The notes: generated by a model not told the origin, from the letters alone. 64,000 nucleotides of DNA from Rhizobiales bacterium Y(2018) (GCA_005502925.1 SCPD01000018.1:62001-126000); one strand, 5' to 3'; shown: positions 1-9,328, counted from the stretch's first letter. Translations and numbers: made by a program.

Positions 1-335
1 TTGAGATTGACCGTCAGCACGCTGTCCCATTCTTCCGGCGTGATGTTCTCGATCAGCGTCCAGGGATAGATGCCGGCATTCTGCACCAGGATGTCGAGGC
101 CGCCGAAATGATCGACAGTGTCGGCGACGGCGCGCTCGACATCTTCTGGCCTGGCGATATTGACGGCGACGAAGCGGGCGCCGAGACGTTTCGCCGTCGC
201 ACTTCCGGCCTCCGCATCATGGTCGGCGAGCACCACATGGGCGCCTTCTTCGATGAAACGTTCAACGATGGCGGCGCCAATGCCGCGCGCCGCGCCGATC
301 ACCAGCGCGGTACGGTTCTTCAGTCTATGCGTCAT
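1..335 (-). CDS. SDR-family oxidoreductase, truncated by window edge
   Basis: N-terminal 111 codons of a short-chain dehydrogenase/reductase, a soluble NAD(P)-dependent oxidoreductase. A glycine-rich cofactor loop GAARGIG lies near residues 14-20, where the usual Thr before the first Gly is Ile. An Asp typical of NAD preference follows beta strand 2 (VVLADHD), and the NAG motif appears near residue 87. The start ATG overlaps the stop of the upstream permease as ATGA, so it is the last visible gene of the ROK/ATPase/binding-protein/permease operon. It probably oxidises the imported sugar or polyol. The substrate cannot be inferred because the catalytic Ser-Tyr-Lys part lies outside the window. 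Confidence 0.9.
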   Translation of the reverse strand, partial: MTHRLKNRTALVIGAARGIGAAIVERFIEEGAHVVLADHDAEAGSATAKRLGARFVAVNIARPEDVERAVADTVDHFGGLDILVQNAGIYPWTLIENITPEEWDSVLTVNL

Positions 336-1330
336 GCGAGTTTTTGCCGGATCTGGAGTTTGGCGGTGTCGAGGAGGACAGCGGCGAGCACCATGCCCCC
401 TAAGATCATCTGGGTGTAGTGCGCCGGCAATCCCATGAGGTTGATGGCGGTGTGGATGGAATAGATGAGAAGCACGCCGGCATAGACACCGGGCAACTGG
501 CCGATGCCGCCCTTGAGGCTGACGCCGCCGATCACCACCGCGGCGAAGGCATTGAACAACATGCCGACGCCGAGATTGGCGGTGGCGCCCGAGGTACGGA
601 TGGCGAGCAGCCAGCCGGCAAGGCCTGAAATGGCGCCGGCGAGCACGAAACTGATGGCCACCAGGCGGTCGACGCGGATGCCGGCGCGGAACGTCGCCAC
701 CGCATTGCCGCCGATCATGGTGATGTGGCGACCGAAGGGCATCTTGCGCATGATGAAGGTGAAGACGGCGAAGCAGAGGATCGCGACCCAGGCGATATAC
801 GGGATATAGAGGAATGTCTTGATGGCCATGAAGCGGATCTCAGGCGCCAGATCCTGCGCCGAGCGGCCGCCGGAGATCGCCACCACGAGGCCGCGCACCC
901 AGATATAGGCGGCGAGCGTCACGATGAAGGCATTCATCTTGAGCTTGACGACGAGAAAGCCGTTGAGCGCGCCGATGATGGCGCCAACGAAAAGCGCGAT
1001 GCCGAGCGACAAGGGCAGCACCAGCCAGCTGGGCGTCGTGGTGAAGCCGATGCCGATGCCATGTGAGGCGAACAATATGCCGGTGATCATGGCCGAGAGC
1101 GCCGCGGTCGATTCGATCGACAGGTCCATGTTGCCGGCGATGACGACGATGGCGAGGCCGATCGCCATGACGCCGACGAAGGTCGACTGCTCGATGATAT
1201 TGGCGAAGATGCCGATCTGGAAATAATTCGGAATGGTGAGCGAGAACACCGCCAGCACGACGATGAGCATAAGCCAGACCAGATTGTCGAGCAGGAATTC
1301 GACGAGCGCCCTTTGCCGGGAACTGATCAT
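332..1330 (-). CDS. sugar ABC transporter permease (RbsC type)
   Basis: Inner-membrane permease of 332 residues, very hydrophobic with about ten predicted helices, of the branched-chain/ribose permease family (BPD_transp_2). Family hallmarks visible are NMDLSIESTAAL near residue 67 and the C-terminal stretch VVIGGVSLKGGIGQLPG. It should form the channel for the binding protein at 1513-2556 and be driven by the ATPase at 2582-3370. It is separated from the binding-protein gene by a paired palindrome (1353-1490) and overlaps the downstream SDR by 4 bp. Substrate unknown; sugar or polyol by family. Confidence 0.93.
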   Translation of the reverse strand: MISSRQRALVEFLLDNLVWLMLIVVLAVFSLTIPNYFQIGIFANIIEQSTFVGVMAIGLAIVVIAGNMDLSIESTAALSAMITGILFASHGIGIGFTTTPSWLVLPLSLGIALFVGAIIGALNGFLVVKLKMNAFIVTLAAYIWVRGLVVAISGGRSAQDLAPEIRFMAIKTFLYIPYIAWVAILCFAVFTFIMRKMPFGRHITMIGGNAVATFRAGIRVDRLVAISFVLAGAISGLAGWLLAIRTSGATANLGVGMLFNAFAAVVIGGVSLKGGIGQLPGVYAGVLLIYSIHTAINLMGLPAHYTQMILGGMVLAAVLLDTAKLQIRQKLA

Positions 1331-1352
1331 TAGAGAAACTCCGTAGAGAGGG

Positions 1353-1490
1353 TTTTCCCCTTCGCCCGCGCGAAGCGTGGGAGAAGGTGGCCGAAGGCCG
1401 GATGAGGGCTCTTGTTTCGGTGCAGCGGCTAAGAGCCCTCACCCGCCCTTCGGGCACCCTCTCCCATCCTGCGGACGGGAGAGGGGGAAC
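1353..1490. repeat. paired inverted palindrome without gene (REP-like)
   Basis: Two inverted arms, 1353-1413 and 1431-1490, each a compound hairpin (a C-rich stem followed by a cgcccttcgggc-type stem and an aagagccctc end), are separated by only 17 bases. The same arm sequence brackets the DUF559 gene at 17682-18237 with a 407-base spacer. Here the pair sits directly downstream of a binding-protein gene and upstream of its permease, where it could form a stable mRNA structure. Confidence 0.85.
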
Positions 1491-1512
1491 AAATGTTGCT
1501 GTCTTACTTCTT

Positions 1513-2556
1513 CTATTCGACCGGCTTGATCGGGTCCGACGGGGCCTTCATGTTGCCCCAGAACTGCGGCTGGTCGACATTGTCCTTGGTGATCGCGGCG
1601 CCCGGAATCTTCAGGTTCGGGCCCCAGCTCTCGATGGTGAGCGCCGAATCGAGGCCGAGCACTTTGTAGGTGCCGGCTTTGATCTCCTGCTTGTTCACCA
1701 CCTTGTCGGCGAACATGGCGATCGCGGCGGCCTGGGCATAGAGCGGCTGCTCGACTTCGACATTCTCCCAGCCCTTGCGGATGAGGTCGAGGCCGACCGG
1801 CGCGCCGTTCGACGAGACGAGCATGACATCGCCCGGCTTCTTGCCCTTCGCTTCGAGCGAGGCCACGGCGGCGACGGCGAGATGCGCGGCATGCACGAAG
1901 ATCAGGTCGATGTCGGGATTGGCGACCAGCTGATCGGCGACGATCGAGCCGGCATTGGACGCTTCCCACTGCATCGCGGGCAGCGAGATGATCTGCACGG
2001 CCGAGAATTCCTTCATCTTCTCCTCGAAACCCTTCTGGATGTCGAGCGTGTAGGGATCGGCCGGATCGCCCAGCACTTGCAGGATCTTGCCTTTTACGTC
2101 GCCCTTCTTCTCTTTCAGCAGGCGCTGGATCTCGCCCGCCGCGACATAGCCGATCTCGACCGTGCCGGCGACCGAGGTGAGGTCGGACGGCGTCGAGGTA
2201 ATCTGCCGGTCGAAGATCATGACCGGGATGCCGGCGGCGCGCGCCTTCTCGATCGAGGGTTTCAGCGCATTGAAGTCGACGGCGGCGAGCACGATCGCGG
2301 CCGGCTTCAAAGCGATGACGTCGTTCATCTGGCTCTGCTGCAGATCGGTCTTGTTGTCGGCATTGAGCGTTACCGGCTCATAGCCGACCTGCTTCAGGAA
2401 TGTCTCGATCGCCTTGACCGATTCGGTCTGGAACTCGTCGAGCAATGTCGGGACCATGTAATAGATCTTGCCCTTCGATTGCGCGAAGGCCGGCGTCGTG
2501 AGCGCGATGGCAGCGATGGCCAAGGCACCCAGCAGGGTACTCAACAGGCGTTTCAT
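1513..2556 (-). CDS. sugar ABC transporter periplasmic binding protein
   Basis: Secreted type-I periplasmic binding protein (ribose-binding/LacI-like fold, Peripla_BP_4), 347 residues. A signal peptide has Lys-Arg, a hydrophobic core and a likely cleavage after AFA near residue 25. The mature part contains segments typical of the family, with an Asp-Arg pair (IFDRQ) near residue 140 and the early [13 protein letters not shown] region. It lies between the ATPase and the permease, in the order ROK-ATPase-SBP-permease-SDR. The 3' side carries a stable paired palindrome that may protect the upstream mRNA and raise binding-protein yield. Exact ligand unknown. Confidence 0.93.
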   Translation of the reverse strand: MKRLLSTLLGALAIAAIALTTPAFAQSKGKIYYMVPTLLDEFQTESVKAIETFLKQVGYEPVTLNADNKTDLQQSQMNDVIALKPAAIVLAAVDFNALKPSIEKARAAGIPVMIFDRQITSTPSDLTSVAGTVEIGYVAAGEIQRLLKEKKGDVKGKILQVLGDPADPYTLDIQKGFEEKMKEFSAVQIISLPAMQWEASNAGSIVADQLVANPDIDLIFVHAAHLAVAAVASLEAKGKKPGDVMLVSSNGAPVGLDLIRKGWENVEVEQPLYAQAAAIAMFADKVVNKQEIKAGTYKVLGLDSALTIESWGPNLKIPGAAITKDNVDQPQFWGNMKAPSDPIKPVE

Positions 2557-2581
2557 GTAAGTCTCCTCCTTGGTTCTAACT

Positions 2582-3366
<785 letters not shown>

Positions 3367-3370
<4 letters not shown>

Positions 3371-4539
3371 GCGGCTTTCTCCCGGTTGGGTTTCTGCATC
3401 AGGGGATCTGGATCGTCATCGCCGGCGCCGCCGATGCGCGGCGCCATCATGCTGGAGAAGGCGAGCGCCGCCGCCCCGCGCAGGAGCGCCGCCTTGCCGG
3501 TGATCGACAGAATGAGGCGCGGCACCTGGCGCTCGCGGCGCGCCGCAACCGACGGCAGCAAGGGTTCGGCGGCGCGCACCAGCTTCTTCATGACGCCTTC
3601 AGGCGCCAGGCCGCCGAAGATGATCGTCTCGGGATCGAAGAGATTCTCGATGGCCAGCACCGCGGTGCGCAGCAAGGGGGCGGCTTCGGCGATCCAGCCG
3701 TCCTCGCCGACGATCTTCGAACGCCGGTCGAAGGCCTCGACCGAAAGATAACGCTCGAGGCAGCCGCGATTGCCGCAGGACGGGCAATATTCGCCGTCGG
3801 GAATGAAGGGCACATGGCCGATCTCGCCGGCATTTCCGCGCGAGCCGCGCAGCACCTGGCCGCCATGGACGAGGCGGCCGCCGGTGCCGACGCCCAGATA
3901 GAGATAATAGAATTCCTGCAAGGCGCGCCCGGCGCCATAGAGGCGTTCGCTGAGCGCCGCCGAGGCGACGTCGCCGCCGACAAAGGCCGGCAGCCCGGTC
4001 ACGGCATTGAGCCGCTCGGCGATCGGCACGTCCTTCCAGCCTTGCAAGGTCGTCGGCCCGACGAAGCTCATCGCTTCCACATCGAACGGTCCCGGCATCG
4101 CCATGCCGAGGCCGAGCAGGCGGCCTTTCGGGCGCAAGGCGCGTAGCTCACTCGCGATGCGGGCGATTTCGGTGAAGGTGAGTTGGGGATCGGGATTGGC
4201 GATCTCGCGGCTTTGCTGGCCGATGATGTCGCCGGAGAGATTGACCAGCGCCACGTCGACGCCGATGGGTGATACGCTGGCGCCGATGGCGAAGCCGCCT
4301 TCCGGATTGAGGGTGAGCGCGGTCGCCGGATAGCCGCGGCCTTTCGGCTCCTCGCGCGCCCCCACAATGAATTCCTGGTCCTCGAGCTCGCGGATGATGG
4401 TCGAGACGGTCTGGACGGTGAGGCCGACGCGCCTGGCGATCTCGCCGCGCGCGATGGGGCCATGCAGCCTGATCGCTTCCAGCACGATCCTGCGGTTATA
4501 CGGCCGTCCCGATTCCTGGTTGGTCCCTCTGAGCACCAT
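3367..4539 (-). CDS. ROK-family transcriptional regulator
   Basis: DNA-binding regulator of 390 residues. The N-terminal winged helix-turn-helix (about residues 25-55, GEIARRVGLTVQTVS) is followed by a sugar-kinase-like ROK domain with GVGTGGRLVHGG and the zinc-binding CPSCGNRGCLE motif. As in other ROK repressors (NagC, XylR, Mlc), the ROK domain probably senses the sugar carried by the operon it heads. It is the first gene of the minus-strand operon, and the 326 bases upstream contain phased direct repeats that may be its binding region. Ligand not identifiable. Confidence 0.93.
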
Positions 4540-4865
4540 GTTCCTGGCGTCTCCGTCTCCCTTGACCCAAAGGCTAGCACCGTAAAAAAGATTAAGTCAA
4601 TTGGAATTCAAAAAAGCCGATACAGGGCGGATACAGGGATTTGCAGGGAAATACAGGGAATTTTCGAGAAATTCCGGGCGACGGCCAATGAGATCAAGGG
4701 CTTGACTGCCTCCGCACCGGTCGAGCAGGGAAAGTTCCTGCCGCCAGCGCCTTATTCCCTCTCCCGCTCTCGTTCCGACCATCGCGCATCGGCGCCTCCA
4801 TTTGACTCCGTGAACATAAGTGGACGAGGACAGCCCACGAATGGAAGCAGAAACGGGAGTGCCCA
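4540..4865. other. intergenic region between divergent ROK operon and DUF5681 gene
   Basis: No gene is supported here. It should hold the promoter of the ROK operon (minus) and of the DUF5681 gene (plus). The part next to the ROK gene is A+T-rich and carries phased tacaggg repeats at 4621-4658. The rest (4680-4860) shows no clear structure; reading frames crossing it have shadow composition. Confidence 0.6.
4621..4658. promoter_or_regulatory. four phased TACAGGG direct repeats
   Basis: Four copies of a 7-base word begin at 4621, 4632, 4642 and 4652 (three tacaggg, one tgcaggg). They are spaced 11, 10 and 10 bases apart, about one helical turn. They lie about 80 bases upstream of the ROK start. 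This is a plausible operator for cooperative binding by ROK or by another regulator; the assignment is inference. Confidence 0.45.
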
Positions 4866-5351
4866 ATGACCGACAATGCAAGGGGACCCGAAGGCGGCGA
4901 GGCCCAAGTGGGTTATGGCCGCCCGCCGAAATCCGGACAGTTTCGCAAAGGCGTGTCCGGTAACCCCAAGGGAAAGCCCAAAGGCGCGAAGAACCGGCCG
5001 CGCCCCGAAAGCGATCAGCTGCGCGCGCTGATCCGCCGGGAAGCCTATCGGCCCGTCAAGCTGCGTGTCGACGGGGCGGAGCTCACCATGCCGCTGGCCC
5101 AGGCCGCGCTCAGATCCCTCGGCACAGCGGCGCTGTCGGGCGAGACCCGCGCTTTGGCCATTTTCCTCAAGATGCTGAGCGCCGGCGCGGCCGAGGAAGA
5201 CGCGGTGATGGAGGAATTGCTCGAAGAGGCGCGCGAGGCGGAGAGGCCGGAGATTCGGGTGAGGATCATCGATGCCGATGGCCGCCCAACCGGCGAGGTG
5301 CTCTATCCTTATGGCGGTGGGCCTACCCCGAAGGATCGTCAAGACAAGTAG
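4866..5351 (+). CDS. DUF5681 domain-containing protein
   Basis: Protein of 161 residues with the DUF5681 N-terminal signature: KSGQFRKGVSGNPKG around residues 23-37, followed by a basic Lys/Arg-rich stretch, then a Glu-rich C-terminal half. These proteins are common in alphaproteobacterial accessory regions and often sit near phage or integrated elements. The biochemical role is unknown; the basic, Gly-rich N-terminus suggests nucleic-acid contact. No phage neighbours are present. The start follows ggagtgccc and opens a frame with coding-like composition. Confidence 0.8.
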   Translation: MTDNARGPEGGEAQVGYGRPPKSGQFRKGVSGNPKGKPKGAKNRPRPESDQLRALIRREAYRPVKLRVDGAELTMPLAQAALRSLGTAALSGETRALAIFLKMLSAGAAEEDAVMEELLEEAREAERPEIRVRIIDADGRPTGEVLYPYGGGPTPKDRQDK

Positions 5352-5572
5352 ACGGCGGCAGCGCAGGAGAATGGTCGTGCGCTTGAGTTATCGACCGCGC
5401 ACCACGCTGCGGATTCCACGGTTGTCATCCTGCACGAGATCTTCGCAAAGGAGGGCTTCCCTTTCATACTAAACTCCAATTCAGCTGGTCGTGCCTTGGA
5501 GTTCCTCGATCGGAGACCGTAGACAGTCAATTCCCTTGAAGACTGCGCCGATCTTATCTAGTCAGCGAAACA

Positions 5573-6478
5573 ATGAGCAGATTAGAATCTATTAGCTTCG
5601 ATTCCGTTCTCGCTAAAAAGCATTTCGAGCTTGGTGAAGGTCCATTTTATGACGGCGCGACTCGCGCCCTCTACTGGGTCGACATCATTGCCGGCGAGGT
5701 GTGGTCGCTGAAAACCGATTCGGGCGAGACGCGGACATGGGGCTTCGATGAGCCAGTCTCCGCTGTCGTGCCGCGACAGTCAGGCGGCCTACTGGTAGCG
5801 CTCGCCAATGGCCTAGTCTTTCTCGATCCTGAAACCGGCAAACACACGCCTTTCGTGGCGCCGGAGGGAAAAGACAGCGGCAACCGCTCGAACGAAGCGC
5901 GCGTCGATCCGCAAGGCCGGTTCTGGCTCGGCACGATGCAGAACAATATCGGCTCTGCCGGTGAGGACCTGCCGATCACGCGCTCGCAAGGGGCGCTCTA
6001 TCGCGTGATGCCCGATGGCGGGGTCACGCGCATGGAGAAGAATATCGGCATCTCCAACACGCTCTGCTGGGACGAGGCGCGGGAGCGGCTTTATTTCGCC
6101 GACACGCGGGCGGGGGTGATTTATGTCTATGACTGGGACGGCGCCACGGGTGAGATTGCCAATCGCCGCGTCTTTGCCGGGCCGCATGAGCGTGGTTTTC
6201 CCGACGGCTCGGCGCTCGATGCGGAAGGTCATCTGTGGAATGCGCGCTGGGGCGGCTCATGCCTCATCCGTTACGCGCCCGATGGCCGGATAGACCGCGT
6301 CATCGACGTGCCGGTGCAGCAGCCGACCTCCTGTGTGTTTGCCGGTGACGATCTGAAGACTCTTTATGTCACATCGGCCCGCGCCGGCCTGGGCAATACG
6401 GCGAACGAATTCGATGGCGCGTTGTTGCGGGCTTCAGCCGATGTCCCCGGCCAGGCCTGTACGGCTTTTGCTGGGTGA
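5573..6478 (+). CDS. SMP-30/gluconolactonase family lactonase
   Basis: Soluble six-bladed beta-propeller hydrolase of 301 residues, a usual length for SMP-30/GNL/LRE proteins that open sugar-acid lactones with a divalent metal. Visible family features are the metal-ligand Glu in LGEGP near residue 21, NEARVDPQGRFWLGTM near residue 110, the Asn in GISNTLCW and the Asp in FPDGSALDAEG. Such lactonases act in oxidative galactose, arabinose or gluconate routes. The SDR in this window and the KDG and KDGal kinases at 59.6-61.5 kb would fit such a route, but they are not in the same operon. Specificity unknown. Confidence 0.92.
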   Translation: MSRLESISFDSVLAKKHFELGEGPFYDGATRALYWVDIIAGEVWSLKTDSGETRTWGFDEPVSAVVPRQSGGLLVALANGLVFLDPETGKHTPFVAPEGKDSGNRSNEARVDPQGRFWLGTMQNNIGSAGEDLPITRSQGALYRVMPDGGVTRMEKNIGISNTLCWDEARERLYFADTRAGVIYVYDWDGATGEIANRRVFAGPHERGFPDGSALDAEGHLWNARWGGSCLIRYAPDGRIDRVIDVPVQQPTSCVFAGDDLKTLYVTSARAGLGNTANEFDGALLRASADVPGQACTAFAG

Positions 6479-6485
6479 CCACGTT

Positions 6486-6689
6486 TTACTGCTGTCTGCG
6501 CAGCTGATTGAGCTCGATGCGGATATGAAAGATCCGCTCACTGTCGGGCCCGGCCTCCACCAGCGCCGCCAGCTCGTCGAGGCTTTCGATATAATCGACA
6601 TGCTGGCGCGGGTCGTCCTGATACTGCCGGAACACCACCCATTTGCGCAAAGCCGGTGCAACCGCCCCCGCTCTTTTGATACTCGACAT
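6486..6689 (-). CDS. small hypothetical protein, 67 residues
   Basis: Unrecognised small basic protein converging with the lactonase gene, 7 bases apart. The internal ATG at 6689 was chosen over the longer frame because ggggaagacggcg precedes it and upstream residues look non-coding. The product has a charged, soluble composition with RKWVVFRQYQDDPRQHVDYIE followed by a Leu/Glu-rich helix; no membrane segment or Cys. The Tyr/Asp-rich core looks like a folded domain rather than a shadow. Function unknown. Confidence 0.5.
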   Translation of the reverse strand: MSSIKRAGAVAPALRKWVVFRQYQDDPRQHVDYIESLDELAALVEAGPDSERIFHIRIELNQLRRQQ

Positions 6690-7091
6690 CGCCGTCTTCC
6701 CCGCTTGGCTCTGGCGTCGGTAGCAAACTTCGTCCTGCGCCCGAGGCTGCAATCCCAGGTAGAGAAGCCGGCGTCCCTGATCTTTGCTGGATGCAATCAA
6801 CTCACGAAATTTGTGTTAATTGCACAACGCGGAACAATAGACAATCAGAAGTGACGCATCGGCAGGTTGCCTCGCCCGAACCCAGGTCCCCCTGATTTGG
6901 AGCAAATCCCGCCAAAGTTGAAGACTTTGGCAATAAGGATTTGCTCCAACATATTGATCTGGCGCGAATCCTTTTCGGCGAAGTGATTCCACTTCGCCGG
7001 GACGCGCGCTAAGCTAAAGTATCCGCATTTCCTCCCTGCTCGGCAACCGGCATGTTTTTATTCGGTTTTTCTTGGTAAATATCCACAGCCC
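6690..7091. other. intergenic region with nested hairpins
   Basis: No convincing gene. It holds a perfect 13-bp outer stem with an inner stem (6897-6949), and a second hairpin around 6984-7008 (cggcgaagtg/cacttcgccg). The element matches in architecture those at 39050-39097 and 29144-29191. Confidence 0.7.
6897..6949. repeat. nested palindromic repeat
   Basis: Outer arms ttggagcaaatcc and ggatttgctccaa pair perfectly over 13 bp. An inner stem ccaaagt/actttgg is present, and the right arm is preceded by ataag. The inner core ccgccaaagttg is shared with the element at 39050-39097, so this is one family of dispersed intergenic repeats. Confidence 0.8.
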
Positions 7092-7361
7092 TCATTCCCG
7101 CCAGAGGAAACCGGTGCGCGGATCGACGCGGAATATGTAAGTGCGGCCCTTCCTCACCGCATAGAAGGAATAGACCGGGGTGACGCAGCTCTTGATCCTG
7201 ACGGGGGAGTAGCCCTTTTCGCGCACCTTGTGGCGGGCCGTATTGCAGGAGAGCCGCCAATTGTCCTTCACGCGATATTTGACCTTGGCTTCGGCGTCTG
7301 TGCTGGTCCCGCCGAAGGCGAGAAGAGCGGCTATGGCGGCGAGGGCGACGGCTGTTTTCAT
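7092..7361 (-). CDS. small secreted hypothetical protein
   Basis: 89-residue protein with a clear Sec signal peptide: MKTAVALAAIAALLAFGG, then likely cleavage after AEA near residue 25. The mature part of about 64 residues is basic, rich in Tyr, Arg and Lys, and contains two Cys (in LSCNTA and IKSCVTP) that could form a disulfide in the periplasm. It is monocistronic. No family recognised; conserved small exported proteins of this layout are frequent in Rhizobiales. Confidence 0.75.
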   Translation of the reverse strand: MKTAVALAAIAALLAFGGTSTDAEAKVKYRVKDNWRLSCNTARHKVREKGYSPVRIKSCVTPVYSFYAVRKGRTYIFRVDPRTGFLWRE

Positions 7362-7722
7362 GGGTAAGAACTCCGGGCGGCTGAAGGTTCACCCCTATAT
7401 ACGCGGGAAAACCGGATCGCGTTCCCGCCTCGCCGCATTTCCGGCGAAGCGACGGGGCCGGCAAGAGGCGATGGTTTCCAGTTTAGCGCAGCGGCCCGTT
7501 TGCTAAACAAATAACTAAACAATAAATTCAGTAACTTCCCGCCATGCAGCAGATATGCCTTCGCATATGCACTGTTACCCGCTTGTATTGTTTAGTAATT
7601 GAGGTATCAATAAACAAAATAACTAAACAAGAATTCGGCCGTGCACCTCTGCGGGTCACGGCCGGAGCGCATCACGGGCCGCCATCCGGCGCCCGGATGC
7701 GGATGAAAACGGGAGAAACCTC
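7362..7722. other. regulatory intergenic region upstream of the dha transport operon
   Basis: No gene is supported. The region is A+T-rich compared with its surroundings and contains TAAACAA-type repeats (7502-7630) and a small inverted motif around 7550-7572 (gatatgccttcgcatatgc). It should contain the promoter of the operon starting at 7723. Confidence 0.6.
7502..7630. promoter_or_regulatory. array of ACTAAACAA operator-like repeats
   Basis: Two near-identical direct repeats, taaacaaataactaaacaa at 7504-7522 and a one-base-longer copy at 7611-7630, flank an inverted copy attgtttagtaatt at 7587-7600. The half-site resembles operators reported for ROK/XylR-type repressors (TTAGTTTGTTT). Spacing of about 107 bases between the repeats would allow looping. 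The operon has no regulator gene of its own, so the cognate protein is unknown. Confidence 0.55.
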
Positions 7723-9054
7723 ATGAAGACATTGCTGAAGCCTGCAGCGGCGCTGGGTCTCGCCGCTTTTGTCGCCGCCGTCGGCCAGTCGAAGGCCGAA
7801 GCCGCGGATCTGACCTTGTGCTGGGCCGCCTGGGACCCGGCCAACGCGCTTGTCGAACTCTCCAAGGATTTCGAGAAGCAATCCGGCATCACCATGAAAT
7901 TCGAATTCGTGCCCTGGCCGAATTTCGCCGACCGCATGCTCAACGAGATGAATTCGGGCGGCAAGCTCTGCGACCTGCTGATCGGCGACTCGCAATGGAT
8001 CGGCGGCGCCGCCGAGAACGGCAATTATGTGAAGCTCAATGATTTCTTCGACAGGCAAGGAATCAAGATGTCGGACTTCGCGCCGGCGACCGTCTATGCC
8101 TATTCGACCTGGCCCAAGGGCACGCCGAATTACTGGGCGCTGCCGGCGATGGGCGACGCCAATGGCTGGTTCTACCGCAAGGACTGGTTCGCCAGGCCTG
8201 AGCTCCAGGCCGAGTTCAAGGCGAAGTACAACCGCGACCTCAGCGTGCCCAAGACCTGGGACGAGCTCAAGCAAGTGGCGGAATTCTTCCAGGGCCGCGA
8301 CATCGACGGCAAGAAGGTCTACGGCGCGGCGATCTTCACCGAGCGCGCCTCCGAAGGCATCACCATGGGCGCCACCTCGGCGCTCTATTCCTTCGGTTTC
8401 AAGTATGAAACGGAGCCCGGCTCATACCGCATGGAGGGCGCCGTCAACTCGGACGATGCGGTCAAGGGCCTTGAATTCTACAAGTCGCTCTACAAATGCT
8501 GCACGCCGCCCGGCTACACCGACAGCTATATGGGCGAGGGCCTCGACGCGTTCAAATCGGGCCAGGTCGCCATGATGATGAACTGGTTCGCCTTCATGCC
8601 GGGCATGTACAAGGACGAGAAGGTCGGCGGTGAGCATGTCGGCTTCTTCGTCAATCCGGCCCAGAAGGTCGCCGCCTCGACGCTCGGCGGCCAGGGCATC
8701 TCGGTCGTCGCCAATACCGACAACATGGACGGCGCGCTCGCTTACATCAAATGGTTTGCGCAGCCCGACGTGCAGAAGAAATGGTGGTCGCTCGGCGGCT
8801 ATTCCTGCCTGAACGCGGTGCTGAACGACCCGTCCTTCAAGGACTCGCAGCCTTTCGCCGGCCAGTTCCTCGAGGCGATGGCGGGGGTTCAGGACTTCTG
8901 GCAGGAGCCCGCTTATGCCTCGCTGCTCCAGGCCATGCAGAAACGCCTGCATGACTATGTCGTCGCCGACCAGGGCACCGCCAAGGAGGCGCTCGACAAG
9001 CTCATCGTCGACTGGACCGAGACCTTCAAGGAAGAAGGCAAGATCAACAACTAG
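7723..9054 (+). CDS. ABC transporter extracellular binding protein, family 1
   Basis: Periplasmic solute-binding protein of 443 residues of the MalE-like cluster. The signal peptide ends near residue 27 (SKAEA). The mature protein begins ADLTLCWAAWDPAN and has the family's extended two-lobe pattern, with an FKSGQVAMMMNWFA segment near residue 280. Preceded by aaacgggagaaacctcatg. It heads the operon with two MalF/MalG-type permeases, two ATPases and the DHA kinase genes, so the ligand is probably glycerol, dihydroxyacetone or a short polyol; that is inferred only from context. Confidence 0.93.
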   Translation: MKTLLKPAAALGLAAFVAAVGQSKAEAADLTLCWAAWDPANALVELSKDFEKQSGITMKFEFVPWPNFADRMLNEMNSGGKLCDLLIGDSQWIGGAAENGNYVKLNDFFDRQGIKMSDFAPATVYAYSTWPKGTPNYWALPAMGDANGWFYRKDWFARPELQAEFKAKYNRDLSVPKTWDELKQVAEFFQGRDIDGKKVYGAAIFTERASEGITMGATSALYSFGFKYETEPGSYRMEGAVNSDDAVKGLEFYKSLYKCCTPPGYTDSYMGEGLDAFKSGQVAMMMNWFAFMPGMYKDEKVGGEHVGFFVNPAQKVAASTLGGQGISVVANTDNMDGALAYIKWFAQPDVQKKWWSLGGYSCLNAVLNDPSFKDSQPFAGQFLEAMAGVQDFWQEPAYASLLQAMQKRLHDYVVADQGTAKEALDKLIVDWTETFKEEGKINN

Positions 9055-9084
9055 CAACAGTACGGCTGTCATCCCAACTTCATC

Positions 9085-9257
9085 CTTCCCCCTTGCGGGG
9101 AAAGTGGCTTCCCGGCCTTAAGCCGGGAAGCCGGATGGGGGTCGGGTGGTTTGGCAAGAATTGCCGACAAATGGGAAGAGTAAGAAGCAGGTTCTGAAGC
9201 ACCACCCGACCCCCACCCCCGCCCTTCGGGCGTACCCTCCCCGCAAGGGGGAGGGAG
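9085..9257. repeat. paired inverted palindrome downstream of binding protein
   Basis: Left arm 9085-9150 and right arm 9201-9256 are inverted copies (cccttgcgggg / ccccgcaaggg; gggggtcgggtggt / accacccgaccccc), each with an internal hairpin. The 50-base centre has no gene. The organisation matches 1353-1490, with a related cgcccttcgggcg core. It separates the binding-protein gene from the permeases. Confidence 0.85.
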
Positions 9258-9328
9258 AAGATGCGTGCATCCGATAGCGGCGAAAGCCGGGGTGACGGTC
9301 GAGCGGGACTTTCAACGAGCATACGGAA

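Noticed and set aside
4597-5342. Minus-strand frames opposite the DUF5681 gene and its upstream region
   Set aside because: No recognisable motif and composition typical of antisense to the DUF5681 gene.
5352-5572. Possible gene remnant between the DUF5681 and lactonase genes
   Set aside because: Short frames only, no recognisable protein; left as plain intergenic DNA.
6434-6796. 120-residue minus-strand frame overlapping the lactonase end
   Set aside because: Arg/Ser-rich shadow; the other frame giving the 67-residue protein has better composition and a ribosome site.
7550-7572. gatatgccttcgcatatgc as a terminator
   Set aside because: Imperfect short stem without a U-tract and located within a promoter region.
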